Shown here: positions 20,701 through 45,489 of the stretch, piece by piece
Layout of the letters: each line of letters begins with the position of its first letter
Numbering within the stretch: position 1 is the first letter of the stretch
Assembly: GCA_037074765.1 (NCBI GenBank)
Contig: JBAMDO010000008.1
Location: 186,001 to 250,000, forward strand
DNA from: Mansonella perstans
Taxonomy: Eukaryota; Nematoda; Chromadorea; Rhabditida; Onchocercidae
DNA length: 64,000 nt
Direction of reading: 5' to 3'
Made by a program: the position numbers and the translations under genes
Notes under the pieces: model-generated
Database searches by the model: none
What the model saw: only the letters and a program-made list of their open reading frames with translations
What the model was told of the DNA's origin: nothing

Positions 20701-23638
20701 GCCTGATGTGGGACCGTTCGCTGCACCTGAACCATCATTGTCAGGAAGACAGTCACGTCAGAAGCAGCAGCTTGATTTTTTGCTCAAACGACAGCTACAA
20801 TTCAAGGAAATTGCTATTGCTGCAAAGAAAAAGGGTGACATGACTGCTGCCAAAAAGTTTTTGCTTGTTGCAAAGGTGTCTTTTGCATTCCGGCTTTAAG
20901 TTGGGAAATTATTCTTCTCGATAACATTGAGATGTATAATATCTCGAGATTAAAATCTCTTAAATGTTAATTCCTACAATGTTTTAGAAGTATTGCAAGA
21001 TTTTAGGTATGTGAATTGAATGTTGAGCATTTCTGAATAGATTTTTAGCTGTTGCTTTATTAAATACTTTTCTTTTAGAGTTTTGATAGAATGATTGCCG
21101 CCTCAAAAAATGGTTTGCCTGTCAATATTGAGAAAACACCTGTTCCACCACAAATTCGAGCATCTGCAAAGACATTGAAGCCGTCACTGGAGCATCACAC
21201 AAGTTTTGATGCTGCTGTTAAAGGTGGCTTAAATGGCGTGCAATATTTTTTTCTTGTATTTCGTGGACATAACACTTATGAATATGTTCGGTGCCAATCA
21301 TTTTCCTATTGCAGGCACACCTGCTGAAGTATTTGCCGTAATGGAAAGGGATCTTCTTTATCAAATAAAGCTTTGCGAAGAATATATGCTTGCTTTTACG
21401 CGGTTAATTTTGCTTTTTCTTAAAATACTTGGTTTTTTAACCATAGTTTAATAATAATCACAGCAAGAGGTATGCTCATTTTACTAATGGAAATAATTTA
21501 AGGTGATTTAACTTCAACTAATATTAACTATTTTTCGTTCTCAGTGATTCTGTATATTATGAGGGATGTCGTAATAAATATTGTAATCTATCATGCTTTG
21601 TTAGATTGGGTGATGTAACTCGAGTGAAGATGTTCGAAACATGGTCTAGCAATTCAAAAAGGGACTTAATATTTTTACGCGATCTTGCCAAAAGGGGTGC
21701 AGCATTGCCAAAGTAAGAAATTCTTACTATATTGTAATCTATCATTAAATTTTTTTTCTGAATTCATTTAGAATTTGAGTTTTGTATAAATTTTATCATG
21801 CTTGATTTATTTTCCAGGTTTCGGTACGAAACTCGAAAAATACCTTCAGTAGAAATATGCTTTGAAGTAGATGAAAATCAGCTCGAACTGACAATTATAA
21901 AAGTAATAGAAGCAAAATTACCATCAGGTTCCTGTTCATTCTCTTTCCTATATCCTTCTTGTTTGACTGGTTCCAAAAGTAGTGCTGGAAGAATCAAAGA
22001 CTTCTTCTCTTAAGTCGTGCTGTTGTGCGCACTTTTTGTAGTAATATTCCTTGGCCTTATCTTTTTCTATATTGGAACAAATTTTAAATGGAGAGGAATT
22101 ATAATTCCATAAAAAATGTTTGCTGTTGCCAATGCTACTAGTCATTTGATATTACTCGAAAATTAGCCTAACTGTTCATTTCTTCATTATTAATCGCTGC
22201 GATATTTCTGAGACAAATTTGCATGGTAATATGAAAATTTTGTTAAAATTAAAAAAAAATATTCCAGGTTGGAAACCATCTGACGGTTATCTGTATGTAA
22301 AGTATAATTTTGCATTTCCTCACGACGCTCATCAAACTGGTAGAACTAAAGTTATAGCTGCAACAAATTCTCCGGGTATTTTTTTCGTATGCTGTGTCTG
22401 TGTGCGAACGTAATGCAGACGTATTTTGAAACAGTAATTGTAATGAGTTCATTTATTTATTTACATGAAATGTGGAACATAATGAAATCTTATGATTTGA
22501 TTTGTTGCTGTGATACTCTTTGAGCATTAATTATAATTAGAGGAAGACATGCAAAATTTTAGTTGGAAAAATCTTCTTCCCTTATTTTCTTAAAGGAATT
22601 TTTCATAATTTCCAGTTCATCCTTATGTTGTTATAGTTCATGATATAATGTATTATTTTCTGAGCTTGTAAATGTTTTGTTATGTAATTATTCTATACCG
22701 TCTTTGCTCCCTATGCTCATGAGGGAAACCAAAGTGTAATGAAGTGTTTTTGTTTTCGGGAAAATAAGACAAAAGAGAAGGAAAACTGCGATAGAGAAGT
22801 AGGAATTTATTTTTACTTTTTTAATTTTCGATACAAATTTCTGTTTTATATAAATTTTACATCTGGTTATTTCTAGAATACAATCAAAAATTTTTGCTAA
22901 CAATCAATCGGAAAACGAAGCAGCTGCAAAGAATCATTAAAAGGAACTGTTTGAAGTTTGAGGTTATTTGAAAATTAAATTATTATTCATACTGATGTTT
23001 TCTATTATGTAGGCAAAAATTACATGAACTTTCTTGTCTATTTCACTAACCGCAAAATTGCATCAAAAGGGAAACGGTTTGAACAACAAGAGGAGCATGG
23101 AGCAATTGGGATTTTTTAGTGCATGCCATGGAAGCGAAATTGCGCTCATAGATTTCCTATATAGGTGATGACTAACGTTCTGCATTATTAAATCATCATC
23201 TATGCGGGAAGTTACAAAGAATTACAAATGCTTTTATGTACTGATAGAGGAACTTGTTTTATATTTCAGATCTACCAAAAAGGTGGTTTTTTAAGGAGCG
23301 ACAAACTGATTGCCACTGCCGATTGTAAGTTAATTGATTTGGAAGAAAAAGTAAACATTCATGAAAGTACTGATCTGTTGGAAGGAAGAAAACAGACAGG
23401 AGGAAAATTGAATTATCAGGTTATTCCTCATTTACTTTTGATTAATTCCTTATATTTTTAGACAATCAGAAGGCGAAGTGGAATTGCTTTATTCTTTTAA
23501 GGAATGAATATCATTTTTTCAGATTGCATTTAATTAGCCAACCATTTCTTAGCAGAATTTCAGGTGCGTGTTCGCGAACCTTTAGGTGAAAAGAAGCTTT
23601 TAATTATGGAAAGAAAGTGGCTGATGTTGGAACTATGA
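17743..23638 (+). CDS. CC2D1/Lgd protein: four DM14 repeats plus C2 domain
   Basis: CC2D1 proteins (Drosophila Lgd) act in endosomal sorting by binding the ESCRT-III subunit CHMP4/Shrub. Exons: 17743-17908, 18058-18188, 18300-18508, 18677-18833, 19105-19279, 19380-19522, about 20203-20329, 20438-20577, 20673-20875, 21079-21223, 21315-21402, 21545-21712, 21818-21927, 22268-22375, 22877-22962, 23270-23419, 23564-23638; about 790 aa. The acidic N-terminus has NDEELMAELLALEAE. DM14 repeats lie at exons 18300-18833, 19105-19522, 20203-20577 (IPPPPKTLTDGLQQRMQKYK) and 20673-21223 (RQKQQLDFLLKRQLQFKEIA). The C2 part includes KIPSVEICFEVDENQL and TINRKTKQLQRIIKRN. Phases agree except between exons ending 19522 and starting 20203, where a micro-exon or another junction must exist. 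The start Met at 17743 follows a trans-splice-like acceptor. Confidence 0.9.
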
Positions 23639-25485
23639 GTTTTTTACGATCTATGTTCCTTGTTTTGAATAATTCATAATTATCAATTACATCTAGTGTT
23701 GTAAATTTTATAAGGTTACAGTCCAAATTTTACGGGTTTATTCTTTAATGTAAAAAAGTGTTAAGTTGGAACAATGGATAAATTAGGTACCGATTGACAT
23801 GGATTAGCTTTCACTATTGTTGTTTGCTTGTAAATACTTTTCGCGGGTTTTAATCCAATCATTCTTTGATGAATCCCATTACTCTATGAGAAAGTAAAGG
23901 AAAAAGTAATAACTAGCCAATGTCAGCGAATGTTTGCAGCAGCATATTGAAATATGAGATCATCACGAATGAAAATGTTGCCTAACTGACATTCTTAATG
24001 ACTTGTTACTTACGCATATTATTTTCGAAATTTGACTTAGATGTTGTAGATTTTAAGAAATGTCTTGAATTTTCAAGAATCATTTATTGTTTCTACCTGC
24101 TAACTGTAACATGAGAAAAGCTATGGAATCCAAACATTCTTGTGGAACTCTGGTTGTAAACTTGATTAGGTAGCTATTTTATGGAATTATGATGCATCAT
24201 AAAAGCATGGACTGTTTGTTTTTATTATCTTTACAATTGCCAAGTTATTGATTTTTATTGGATTCGCAGTTAATAATAATGTGGATAAATATCTTTACTT
24301 TTTTTTAAACACAGTACATTGCATTAAGGTAGACCGAAACTTAAAAAATTTAAGTTTAAGGAACTTTTATTTGAAAGTACACTTTAGATTAAAGAAAGAC
24401 AGAAAGCACTGTTAGCGATTCTATAATGCAAACTTTTATTATGACTGACCTTAATATTTTGTCAAGATTTTGAGTACTCAACGGTTACGTTTTTATGATC
24501 ATTCACAGCTGAAAAATATTTGTCAATAATGCAATAATAAGAAATTCAGACAACATTAGACCTGTATCAGTGTTATAATACCAAATCGTATTTGTTATCT
24601 GATTATCGTTAAATCATATCGATCAAACAAATATTTAAAACTATCACGCACTTGAAATAGAAATAGAAACGAAATGAGCTGAATTACTGAATCGCATGAA
24701 TGTGATACGGATAAACTTGAGTTCAATAATGGAAGAGGAAGAATCAGAAAAATGATAAAATTGATGAACAAATAAAGGCATTTGAATCAGCTTGGATTAG
24801 GCTGTATCCTAAATCTAGGAATACTGTAATATAGAAATATTCCAATTAATCAGCACTATCGGATAAGTACTTCTTTTGATTAACATTGGGTAGAAAGAAC
24901 AATTAACTTTTAGAGAAATGAAATAGAATTATTAACACAACATCATTAAATATGCCTATGATGAGGCACAAATCTATTAATTAAATTCATATGCAATTAA
25001 TATTTCAAACATTTTTATTAAGGCAAAGTTGTAATTTCTAAGAAAGATGAATTCTGCGTTATTCAATCTTTTCGTAATAGTGCCATACTTTCTAGAATGG
25101 CATATTCTGATATATGGAAATACTTTCCCTAAATATGAAGCTAAGTTTTCTTTGATATTTTTAAAATTAATTTCACCGATTAATAGGAGACTGGCATGAA
25201 TTTATCTTCCAGTAATATCCCAACTATCTTTTCGTGGAATCATTGAAACGAGCAAGTGAGACTACAGTTTCACTGATGCCACCTGCTCGTAGCAGTGCGA
25301 ATTCAAATTTTTTTAGGCGGGAAGAAGAACTGGTTTGAGTAAGTGTGTCTAGCTATGTTCAGTAATAATCAATGCGGAGAGATTGGGCTCATGAGTAGAT
25401 TAAGTCAATTAAGTAATTAATTCAAACGTTTTAGTTTAAAATTAAAACGTCTTGTTAGTAATTTTCGTGAAATAAGATTTTTGTT
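23639..25485. other. Intergenic between CC2D1 and mcm-4
   Basis: About 1.85 kb of A+T-rich sequence. No ORF of note, no RNA gene and no repeat that I can recognise on either strand. Confidence 0.55.
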
Positions 25486-31872
<6,387 letters not shown>

Positions 31873-33421
31873 CACTGTATTCTTTTATTATCTTTTTAAA
31901 GTAGACAACATAAATTCAAGTTATTTCCATAATTTAAATGAGGAATCTAAACATTTGAACTTTTTGATAAAATCGTACATCTTTTTGTCTTCCTGTATCA
32001 TTGGGTCAAAATTACGCAGGTTTTATATGATTCTTGTTTTTACTAAATATTGAGTCCACAATATATTTTTGGCATAAAAAAGATATCTTCAAACAATTCT
32101 AATTACGATAAATTAGTGCATCCAGCAATTGATTTTAGAAATTACTTATTCCATCTTGAATGTTCGAAAAGATTTAGCAAAACAAGCATTTCACATTGAG
32201 GTCACATTATTTTTGATGGGCATTGAAATGGTAGAAGGATCGAACAAAGGAGCTTTGTACCGATTATATCGAGCCTTGCACCGATTATATCACTCATTTT
32301 TTGTGCTTTATTTGGTATTCTAGCTTGATAGCGTCCTGACAAAAACTAGAACACTTTTTAATGAAATTACATCTGCATGTTTTGTATGAAATTTTTTATG
32401 CACTTGATGATTTGTCCGCTATTTTTTTTCGTACGATTTAATTTTGACATCCCTTACATTATCTTATATTCTGCAAATAAGTAGTCTTACAGATTAATAT
32501 ACTGTATCACTTCCTGTGAAGTCCTTGATTTAAGTTTGGTACGTTAACATACAAGTATTGCAATAGATCTAGGTGACATTTGTAGCTAACAAACCACTTT
32601 TGAAATTGGTTGGATTATTTAAAGCAAGAGAAATATTTCTGCAGAATTTATAATTTGCTCAAATTTTTAAAAGTTATTTAATGTGTAATGAAAGTTGTTT
32701 GATAAAAATCTGCTTTAAATTACAATGCTGCATCAAACAATGTATTTCGAATTCAATTTATTCTTTCGCATAAAATATTTTTGATATTATATTCAGGCAA
32801 GGCAAAATTGCAACTCGCATATATGCATTATGCCTTAAAGCAACTACAAAAGATGATTTCATCGATGACTCATCACTGTTGTCAATTTACATTTATTTGA
32901 ATAAAAGTGATGATTGTGGCAAAGCAAGCCAATCCCATTGTGAATCGAAAATCTTTGCAATAAGCGTTCAACGAATTAATTTAAAATTCAAATGTTGATT
33001 TTCTTTCAATTCAATTCTCTCCATGCTCTTTTTCGTTTCTCGGTGGAGTTGGCTATTATTTGTATGAAATTTTATACTTGGAACTCTGTTTCAGCAAACA
33101 ACAAAACTCTTTTGTCTGGAAGAGTATATCTGGATTATCCCTAGACGATAATGAATAGGAGAAGATTCCCTTGGTTTAGGATTTGAATAAAACTGAAGTT
33201 GTATTCCATTTCGATGAAATTTGTAAAAATTTGCCGGAAATTTTCACGATTGCAAAATAATTTTGTCATTTTGATCAAGTTTGCAATCAAGTAAAGCAAT
33301 CTTTATTTCATTATAATTGTTGAGAAACATATAAAAAATAAAAGAAAGGAATTATTTCCTTAAGAATAAATTTTTCATTCTCATTTCAGAAGTTCTAAAG
33401 CGTATTTGAATGAATTTTTGA
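31873..33421. other. Intergenic between mcm-4 and the CREC gene
   Basis: About 1.5 kb, A+T-rich. A short near-duplication (ACCGATTATATC twice at about 32258-32290) is the only repeat seen. Small ORFs lack recognisable content. Confidence 0.5.
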
Positions 33422-36263
33422 ATGCAGCTATTTTGTGGCAACAATTTGGAATTTTCATACAGTTTTGTCTTACCATTATTGTTATTGTGCGCTGTGAAAT
33501 CAGATCGAGAACATGTAGATCATGGTTTCAGTGGAAAATTTAAGAGAGAACATGCTGCAGAAAGCGATCAACATAACGTTCATGCTGATCATAAAGTTGT
33601 TTTAGGTATGTTTATTCATAAATTTTATTTTTCATCTTCTATTAGTGTTGATTTGAAATGCTTCAAATAAATGCCTCGTACATCTATAGAATTATTATGT
33701 GAGAGTTAGATGATTGATTGATAACAAAATTGTTTATTTTGTGGAGCCACTGAACTGTTATTCAGTTCTCTAAAAATCCACTCTAAAACTATATGTTCAT
33801 CTTCAGAGAATATGTATTCATCAGTTCAGCTCATCAGTGCACCATCATGCATTATATGCTGTATCGATGAAGATGGGTTGTATAAATGGCGTTTACGATT
33901 GTATTTCTAGGGAGCTGTGGCTTACAGTGTTTCATTGTCATCGTAATATCCTTCTGTCATTTTCCCCTTCCAAATACTAAGGTGTTGCATCGATGAATTT
34001 GATCTAAGCCTTTTTTGGTTTAGGCTCCCGTAAAGAAGCTGAAATGTTCGATGATTTAAGTCCTGAAGAAGCAAAACGACGATTAGCAATTTTAGCTAAA
34101 AAAATGGATAAGGATGATGACGGATACGTAACCCGTGAAGAGCTAGAGAAAGTGATCAAGGAGTATGTGCATTTTTAAGATTGTATATTTTAAAAATCTA
34201 TGCAAAGAACGATAAATACGTACTTTAAGGGATACGCGTAAAGTAATTTTATTGAAAAGCTAAGCATTTTCATTCTGTGAATTGTTTTTTACTTTTACTT
34301 TTTGTAAATAGCTGGAATGAAGATGCAGTAGAGTAGCAAATCATCTTATAGAAATTGTTGCTTATATAGTTTACTTAAGGAACATGATTGCGTTGGATTT
34401 GGAGGAAGCAAATGATCGGTTTCTGGAAATGGATATAAATCATGACAATTTAGTATCATGGAATGAATATATACAGGAATCCTTCGGTGATATCGATTCG
34501 GAAAATGAAGTCAGTGTGTTTCTTTAATTTTTAAAAAATTTCTTTCAATTAAGAAGCTTGTGGAAAGAAATTTAAATTTAAAAGAATATTTCATATAGAA
34601 ATGGAGCGTTTTTAAACTCTTCATCATTCTTAACGAATATTGTTCTTTCGAAACATTCCCAACTTTACCTTCAGTTGAATATATGTCATGTTTTATTCTT
34701 GATGTTTTATGCTTAAAACCACTGTTTTACGTGTTGGAGAGATGAATGAGATAGTGTTTTGGAAATCAGCTTACCTCCATCTTAAAAATCCATAAGAAAA
34801 AATATACAATAAATTACAATTTATTTGAATGCTGAAGTTGTCCACTTCTCTTCTCGGGAAGTTATGATGACACCATTATATTGTATTATTCTGTGCAGTA
34901 AGTGTAACCAAACCCTTACTTTTGTCAGTTAATATCCACATTCATAACAAGATTTCAGCAGCTTTTTATTTTATTTTTTCGAGAAGCTGTAGAGTAGTCT
35001 GTTTTGTTTACAGGAACTCCTAGAAGATAGAACAATACGTCAATAAAGTATTGTTATATCTTCCGAACTCACTTTCCGTGGCTTTTAAGAATTTCGCACT
35101 CACGTTATGAAAAAACTGCATTATCCACGTGATCATAGTGAGGTAGAACAAAATTCTCTGCTTCAACATTATCTGTATATTACTAAATGCACTTGTTTTG
35201 ACCTTCAGGTGATGGATGCGGATGACAAAAATTTAATGGAGGATGACAGGAGATTTTTCTTCGCAGCAGATCAGGATAAAGATGAGAAATTATCGAATGC
35301 AGAATTTCATGCCTTCCAAAATCCTGAATCTTTCCCACATATGCATGCAGCTTTAATTGAGGTAATATGATGGTATTTAAAATCTTCAAAATTTTTTTCA
35401 TATACAAAGCAATGCTTGGCAGAAAATCATGTCATTCTTACATGAGCTCCGCGGAACGATTGATACTGCTGTCAATTTTAATAATGAAACATGATTGGAC
35501 AGCGTAAATTCAGTGTTTTACTACAATATTAGGCAAATTGTTAATAATCTTTAGTATTAGGTTGTTGTGGCATTTGCAGTTTTTGAATTTATAAAGTTTA
35601 AGATCACCATGAAAGAAAAAGATAAAAATCATGATGGAAAAATTACTCTCGATGAGTTTTTGGATGAACTAGCGGGGGACCACAAATCAGATTGGTACAC
35701 GGTGGAAAAGAATCGTTTTGAATATGATTATGATAAAGATAAAAATGGCGTTCTTGAAGGACCAGAAATTGCTTCGTGGCTTGTTATGAATTTGGAAACA
35801 ACTGCAGCCGAGGTTTGCACCATTTCTTATCCATTTTTAAATTTAGATTTTTGAGAGTTTGAAAAATCCATCTTGTAATTTAGTTGGTACTCAGATGTTC
35901 AAATTTTTTATTTAATCAGCTTGAAATATAAAATTTCCAGACTTTGATGAAAGAGATAATTCACTAAAACTATGTATATTATTCGAAAGGAAGGAAAAAA
36001 CTATTGCTATTTCGACATTGGAACAATAGCCTAATTTATTTTTAATACGCTGAGCTTTTCATAGGATTCCTCAGCTAATGTTGATTTATAAGCGTTAATG
36101 TTTCCTCATGCAGGAAGTGGAACATTTAATGTCAAAGGCAGATAAAGATGGTGATGGTCGCTTATCTATCGATGAAATTGTAAGCGAATCAGATTTGTTC
36201 GTTGGTTCTGAAGCAACGAATCATGGAGAAAATTTGGTTAACCTTTCACACGATGAGCTTTAA
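33422..36263 (+). CDS. Calumenin/reticulocalbin-like (CREC) ER calcium-binding protein
   Basis: CREC proteins are low-affinity calcium binders of the secretory pathway lumen. Exons: 33422-33605, 34024-34162, 34380-34509, 35209-35361, about 35603-35812, 36114-36263; phases agree, 321 aa. A signal peptide is visible (SFVLPLLLLCAVKS near residues 13-26), followed by a His-rich segment. Six EF-hand loops follow: DKDDDGYVTREE, DINHDNLVSWNE, DQDKDEKLSNAE, DKNHDGKITLDE, DKDKNGVLEGPE, DKDGDGRLSIDE. The C-terminus FVGSEATNHGENL...HDEL matches the calumenin/reticulocalbin end and carries an ER-retrieval HDEL. Loops 2 and 3 lack the usual glycine at position 6 and may bind poorly. The start of exon 5 could instead be 35597. 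Confidence 0.93.
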
Positions 36264-37818
36264 TAATATTAGTGGCGCAATAACAATTGTCACTGATAAT
36301 ATATATTTATTTTCGTTTGAAATGCATTTCTCATTTCCAATAATTTTTGTTCGAAAACCAAAATAATTTCGTGCTATAAAATTGCACTGTAATCGAAATA
36401 ATTTTATAAAATTATCTCATAATAATGATAAGATTCCATCATAAATTTGATATCTCAATGATCTAAACTTTGTAAGCAATTGGATTATCATCGGATTGAT
36501 CAGATTACTGTAAACTCACATAGATTATTGTAAACGGTCTCACTTTGTAAGCAATAATAATTGTTGAAATCCCGTATTATCTAGATGTCGCTACTATTTC
36601 TCTACGTTTTTAACTTTTAGTACACCACATAAAAGTAATTTTTATTTCAAAACGAATCCGCTTGTGCATTTAATAAAGAGATTTCCATCGACAGTTTAAA
36701 TCCTAAAACTTTCACGAAATTGTCACAAGACTCAATAATTCTACTTCGCGATAAAATATTTCCTGACTATTTTTTCCTTCATGTTTTCAATAGATTTAAA
36801 GTTTAAAAAAATGGCAAATCGTTCTTCTTTGCTGGATTTTCCGACTATTGCCGATAAGAAAACTGAAAGGAAAAATTAAAGCAGAGGTAGTCCCAAGTAC
36901 AGAGGAAGACATTTCAAACCCATTCATCTCATTTGTACGATTTCTATTGAATCAATTCAAGTTTTCAATTAAAAAGTATGTCTAAGAATTTGTTCTCAAA
37001 TATTAAATCCGCATAATTGACCTTTCTAATTAGCTGTAACAATACATGCACATTTACTGTATTATATATATTAATAAAAGTACAGTGCACATTAAATTAG
37101 AAGAAAAATAAATAGTGGATTCAAAGAATGATAGAGAAGAACTAATAAGTAATTGCTGACAACTAATCAAATATTCAAGGAAATACCCGTTAAAATTTTT
37201 GAAGTCCAAGAGAGGGTCCAATCATATCACGGGCCATATGTAGCCTCTAACATTGGCATTTACGGCGGAATAGATTTAAAAAAAAGTTTATGGTCTAAAA
37301 GGCAGAATGGATCAAATTATTGGTATCACATAGCCCTGAAAAGCAAGAGAGATAAGAAGGGGAATGGTGATTTCGAAAGAACGATGAATGAAGATATTGT
37401 AGAATTAAAGATTCTTGAAATTCACGATGGGCAGTTTATTCACATTTAGAATTACTATTATTCCACAAAATTAAAGACAAAAACAAAAGTTTCGTGTACA
37501 TTTATAAGAAGAAATGAAAACTAATATATAAGTGGATGCTAGCAGAAATGAATTTGACCTGTATCAACCTCAGTTAACAGTGGTAACAATATGCTGAATG
37601 TCGGTAATTCTCAATAAAAAAGAAACGAAAACGAATCAGATTCACATCTGGTAAGACATATCTTTAAATCCAAAAAAAAAATTTTTTTATTTCTAATTAA
37701 AAATGTTCCTTCTTTTAGACGAATCTCTGTTGAATACTGTCAAATCAATTCATGACAATTTATGATATGTTATTCGACTGATCCCAAATTATACATGGAG
37801 AAGACTCTCCATGCACAA
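36264..37818. other. Convergent intergenic region with one unexplained ORF
   Basis: Lies between the 3' ends of the CREC gene (+) and the NEDD4-like gene (-), so it holds both 3' UTRs. A 98-codon plus-strand frame (37153-37449) starts at TTG and includes SYHGPYVASNIGIYGGIDLK. I do not recognise it; no splice structure supports it. It may be a chance ORF or a decayed coding remnant. Confidence 0.4.
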
Positions 37819-42964
<5,146 letters not shown>

Positions 42965-43476
42965 TCACTTGCTTTCTACAAAACAAATTGCGTTCATTAA
43001 TAGTTGAAATATGCTCAAAGAAACTTTTATTTGCGCATATTCAAGTTTTCGTCCCTCAATTTTCAACAAAACTGTCATTTTTATTAAAACTTTTGCTACC
43101 TCAAAATTTTCCTTTCTAATGGCTATGTCATCTATGTCATTTACATTCACAACAGTACATTATTTATGGGTCTTATACTAGATAATAGAACTGTTTATCA
43201 AAGATTCCCGCACGATGAACAAATCGATACTCAATGCATCATAATCGCGGTAAATGAACTTTCTGAAGGACAATGTTTTTCACTATGCCCCAATGAAAAC
43301 AAGTTTTAGAGTAAGAGACAATGAAGAGAAGAAGAGGTGTGTATGATTGGTAGAGAGTCTTTGGAGGAAGTATTGGGAATTAACACTAAGCTAATATTTT
43401 GAAAATAAAAGATTGGTAAACTGCTGGAAAGATGTTTGCCAATTAATCAAATAGATGTTTTAAAAGATAAAGTGAC
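42965..43476. promoter_or_regulatory. Divergent region between the NEDD4-like and SDR genes
   Basis: 512 bp between two start codons pointing away from each other; both promoters should lie here. No recognisable TATA box. Both small ORFs covering part of it lack family content. Confidence 0.4.
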
Positions 43477-44991
43477 ATGGATGTTATGATGGCACTAACA
43501 AAGGGTAAGTTATTTAATGTTATGTCAATCCAATATTGTTGTTGTTTTTCCTTTTTGAAAAAGTTATCGCCGTAAATATTTTCTTAAATTCGCTTCTCTT
43601 TGCTGAAATGGAAACATTTCTTAGTTGTTTTTACACTTTATGATGAATTATTATGCATTGTTTGCAACTTTAAAATATTTGTTTTGAAGAAGTAAAAAAT
43701 TGAGCAAATTTTTAGAAGTAACAAAAATCTATGAATGGCTACTTGATTTATCAATATTTATCGGTTTTTATCTCATTGCCGCATACTGTATTGTGGTGGA
43801 ATTTTATATGGATCGTATTCGCCGCTATGATGGATTATCGAGAATGAAATATTTACTTAAAACTATAGAAGGAAGCAAAATGATGAAAACATCAAATCGA
43901 AAAATGATTGCTGTAATAACCGGAGCGAATGGAACAATTGGCACTGAAATAACCCGTTTATTGCTGCAAAATAATTGCAAAGTATTTTTATAAGATCCAT
44001 GAATTTTTTTATAGATTTCAGTTGTATTATTAGTTAATGTGAGTTCCGGTTCACTTTCATCAATTTTTGGATTTACATTATACGCTATATTTCTTTTTTA
44101 ATGTATTCAGACAGATTTGTGCTGATGGGTCAGTGAATTTTTAACAAAATGAGTTCATTTTATACCAGAAGTACTTCTGAAGGTGTTTTTTTTTTGAAGG
44201 TTGTGTGTTTAATTCGACATTGTGATAGTAGATGGCTGAATTATTTTGAAGATCAGTCGAATTTGGTGGTGCGGAATGTGGATTTATGCAATCTACAAAA
44301 GGTGAAGGAAGTGGCGGAGTTACTTTCAAAAGAATATCCCCACATAGATCTGATTATCTGCGGTGCTGGTGTCATGCTCCATCCATCCAAACTCACAGCA
44401 GATGGCTTCGAGACTCACTATGCGGTTAATCTTCTTTCGCATGCTGTAATGATTAATTATTTGTTGCCGCCCATGACTAAATATTCTGCGAAAGAATGCT
44501 GTAACCGGGATACTCGTATTGTGTTTTTATCCTCGGCTACTGCACATCTCGGAGGAGTTCTCTGGTCTATGCTTCAGGACAATTTCAAAATGTTCTGCAC
44601 ATATCGTAATGGTTATCAGGCTTACTCGACATCAAAATTTGCCGTATCTCTGTATGTCGAAGAAATGGACAAGCAAATGCAGCAAAAATCCGTAGTGGCA
44701 AATCAACGGACGGTAACCGCCATTTCTGTACATCCGGGTTGCGTCGCAAGTGATTTATACAAATATGCAAATACTTTGACCAAAGCGGTGATTTTCCGAT
44801 TTCTATGGCCTGTAATGAGAAATCCAGCTTTAGCTGCAGCGGAAACGATATCCCTTGGATGTTCTGATAATTTGAAAGGTGGCTGCTATTACGAACACAT
44901 GGCACCAATCAGAATCCTATGCAGCACAACAAAAAAACAACAACTGTATCAGTGTGTAAGCAACATCATAGCAAATATGGAGGAAATATAA
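43477..44991 (+). CDS. Membrane-anchored short-chain dehydrogenase/reductase (DHRSX/RDH-like)
   Basis: NAD(P)-dependent oxidoreductase of the classical SDR fold; substrate unknown. Three exons, 43477-43504, 43716-43981 and 44200-44991, join in phase to give 361 aa. The 28-nt first exon is chosen because the frame of exon 2 has no ATG before the membrane segment and the donor (GTAAGT) and acceptor (TTTTTAG) match in phase 1. An N-terminal hydrophobic helix (LSIFIGFYLIAAYCIVV) suggests membrane anchoring. Cofactor motif VITGANGTIGTEI, then ICGAGVM in place of NNAG, FLSSATAHLGG with the catalytic Ser, and YSTSK with Tyr and Lys. The usual middle glycine of TGxxxGxG is Thr here. The substrate-binding half includes SVHPGCVASDLYKY. 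A poly(A) signal lies at 45038-45043. Confidence 0.9.
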
Positions 44992-45037
44992 AATCGGTAT
45001 TAAACAGAAACCACGACAGCTAGGAAAGTTTTTTTTG

Positions 45038-45043
45038 AATAAA
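45038..45043 (+). promoter_or_regulatory. AATAAA polyadenylation signal of the SDR gene
   Basis: AATAAA 46 bp past the SDR stop codon, followed by a T/A-rich stretch, as expected for a compact 3' UTR. Confidence 0.5.
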
Positions 45044-45489
45044 TCTCGCATATATTTGTATATATGAATCTTACATATATTTCCATCCTGAATAATCCTA
45101 CAATAATTTATGCTCATGCATTCAAGGAAAACTTATAGGGCTAACAATTATTTAGTGTTGGCAAAGGCTAGTGCGGACAATTATTTTCTATTTTTTAATT
45201 GATGCAAATGAATTTTTTCCTTATAGTTTAACAAACTTTAAGTATTCTGATTGCAATAATTCTACTTGACAATTTTAAGATTATGTAAATAAAATCTTGA
45301 GTGTAATGGATATCAAAAGTTGTAAGTGAAGAGAAAGGAATGATGCGAAAAATCATCGAAAAGCAAATTTGTTTCAGCTTTAAATTTAAATCTTGAAGAA
45401 AATGAATTAGTCTTTTTCTGTTTTCTTTTGCCAAAAGGTTCTTATTAAAAACAAAAACCAAAGAAAAGATAATGTTACGAGGTAGATGT

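Noticed and set aside
34312..34336. Possible extra CREC exon (reads WNEDAVE)
   Set aside because: No donor leaves the phase needed by the next exon, whereas joining 34162 to 34380 directly is in frame.
44585..44908. 107-codon minus-strand ORF
   Set aside because: Antisense shadow of the SDR gene, whose plus-strand frame carries the YxxxK and NAG-like motifs.
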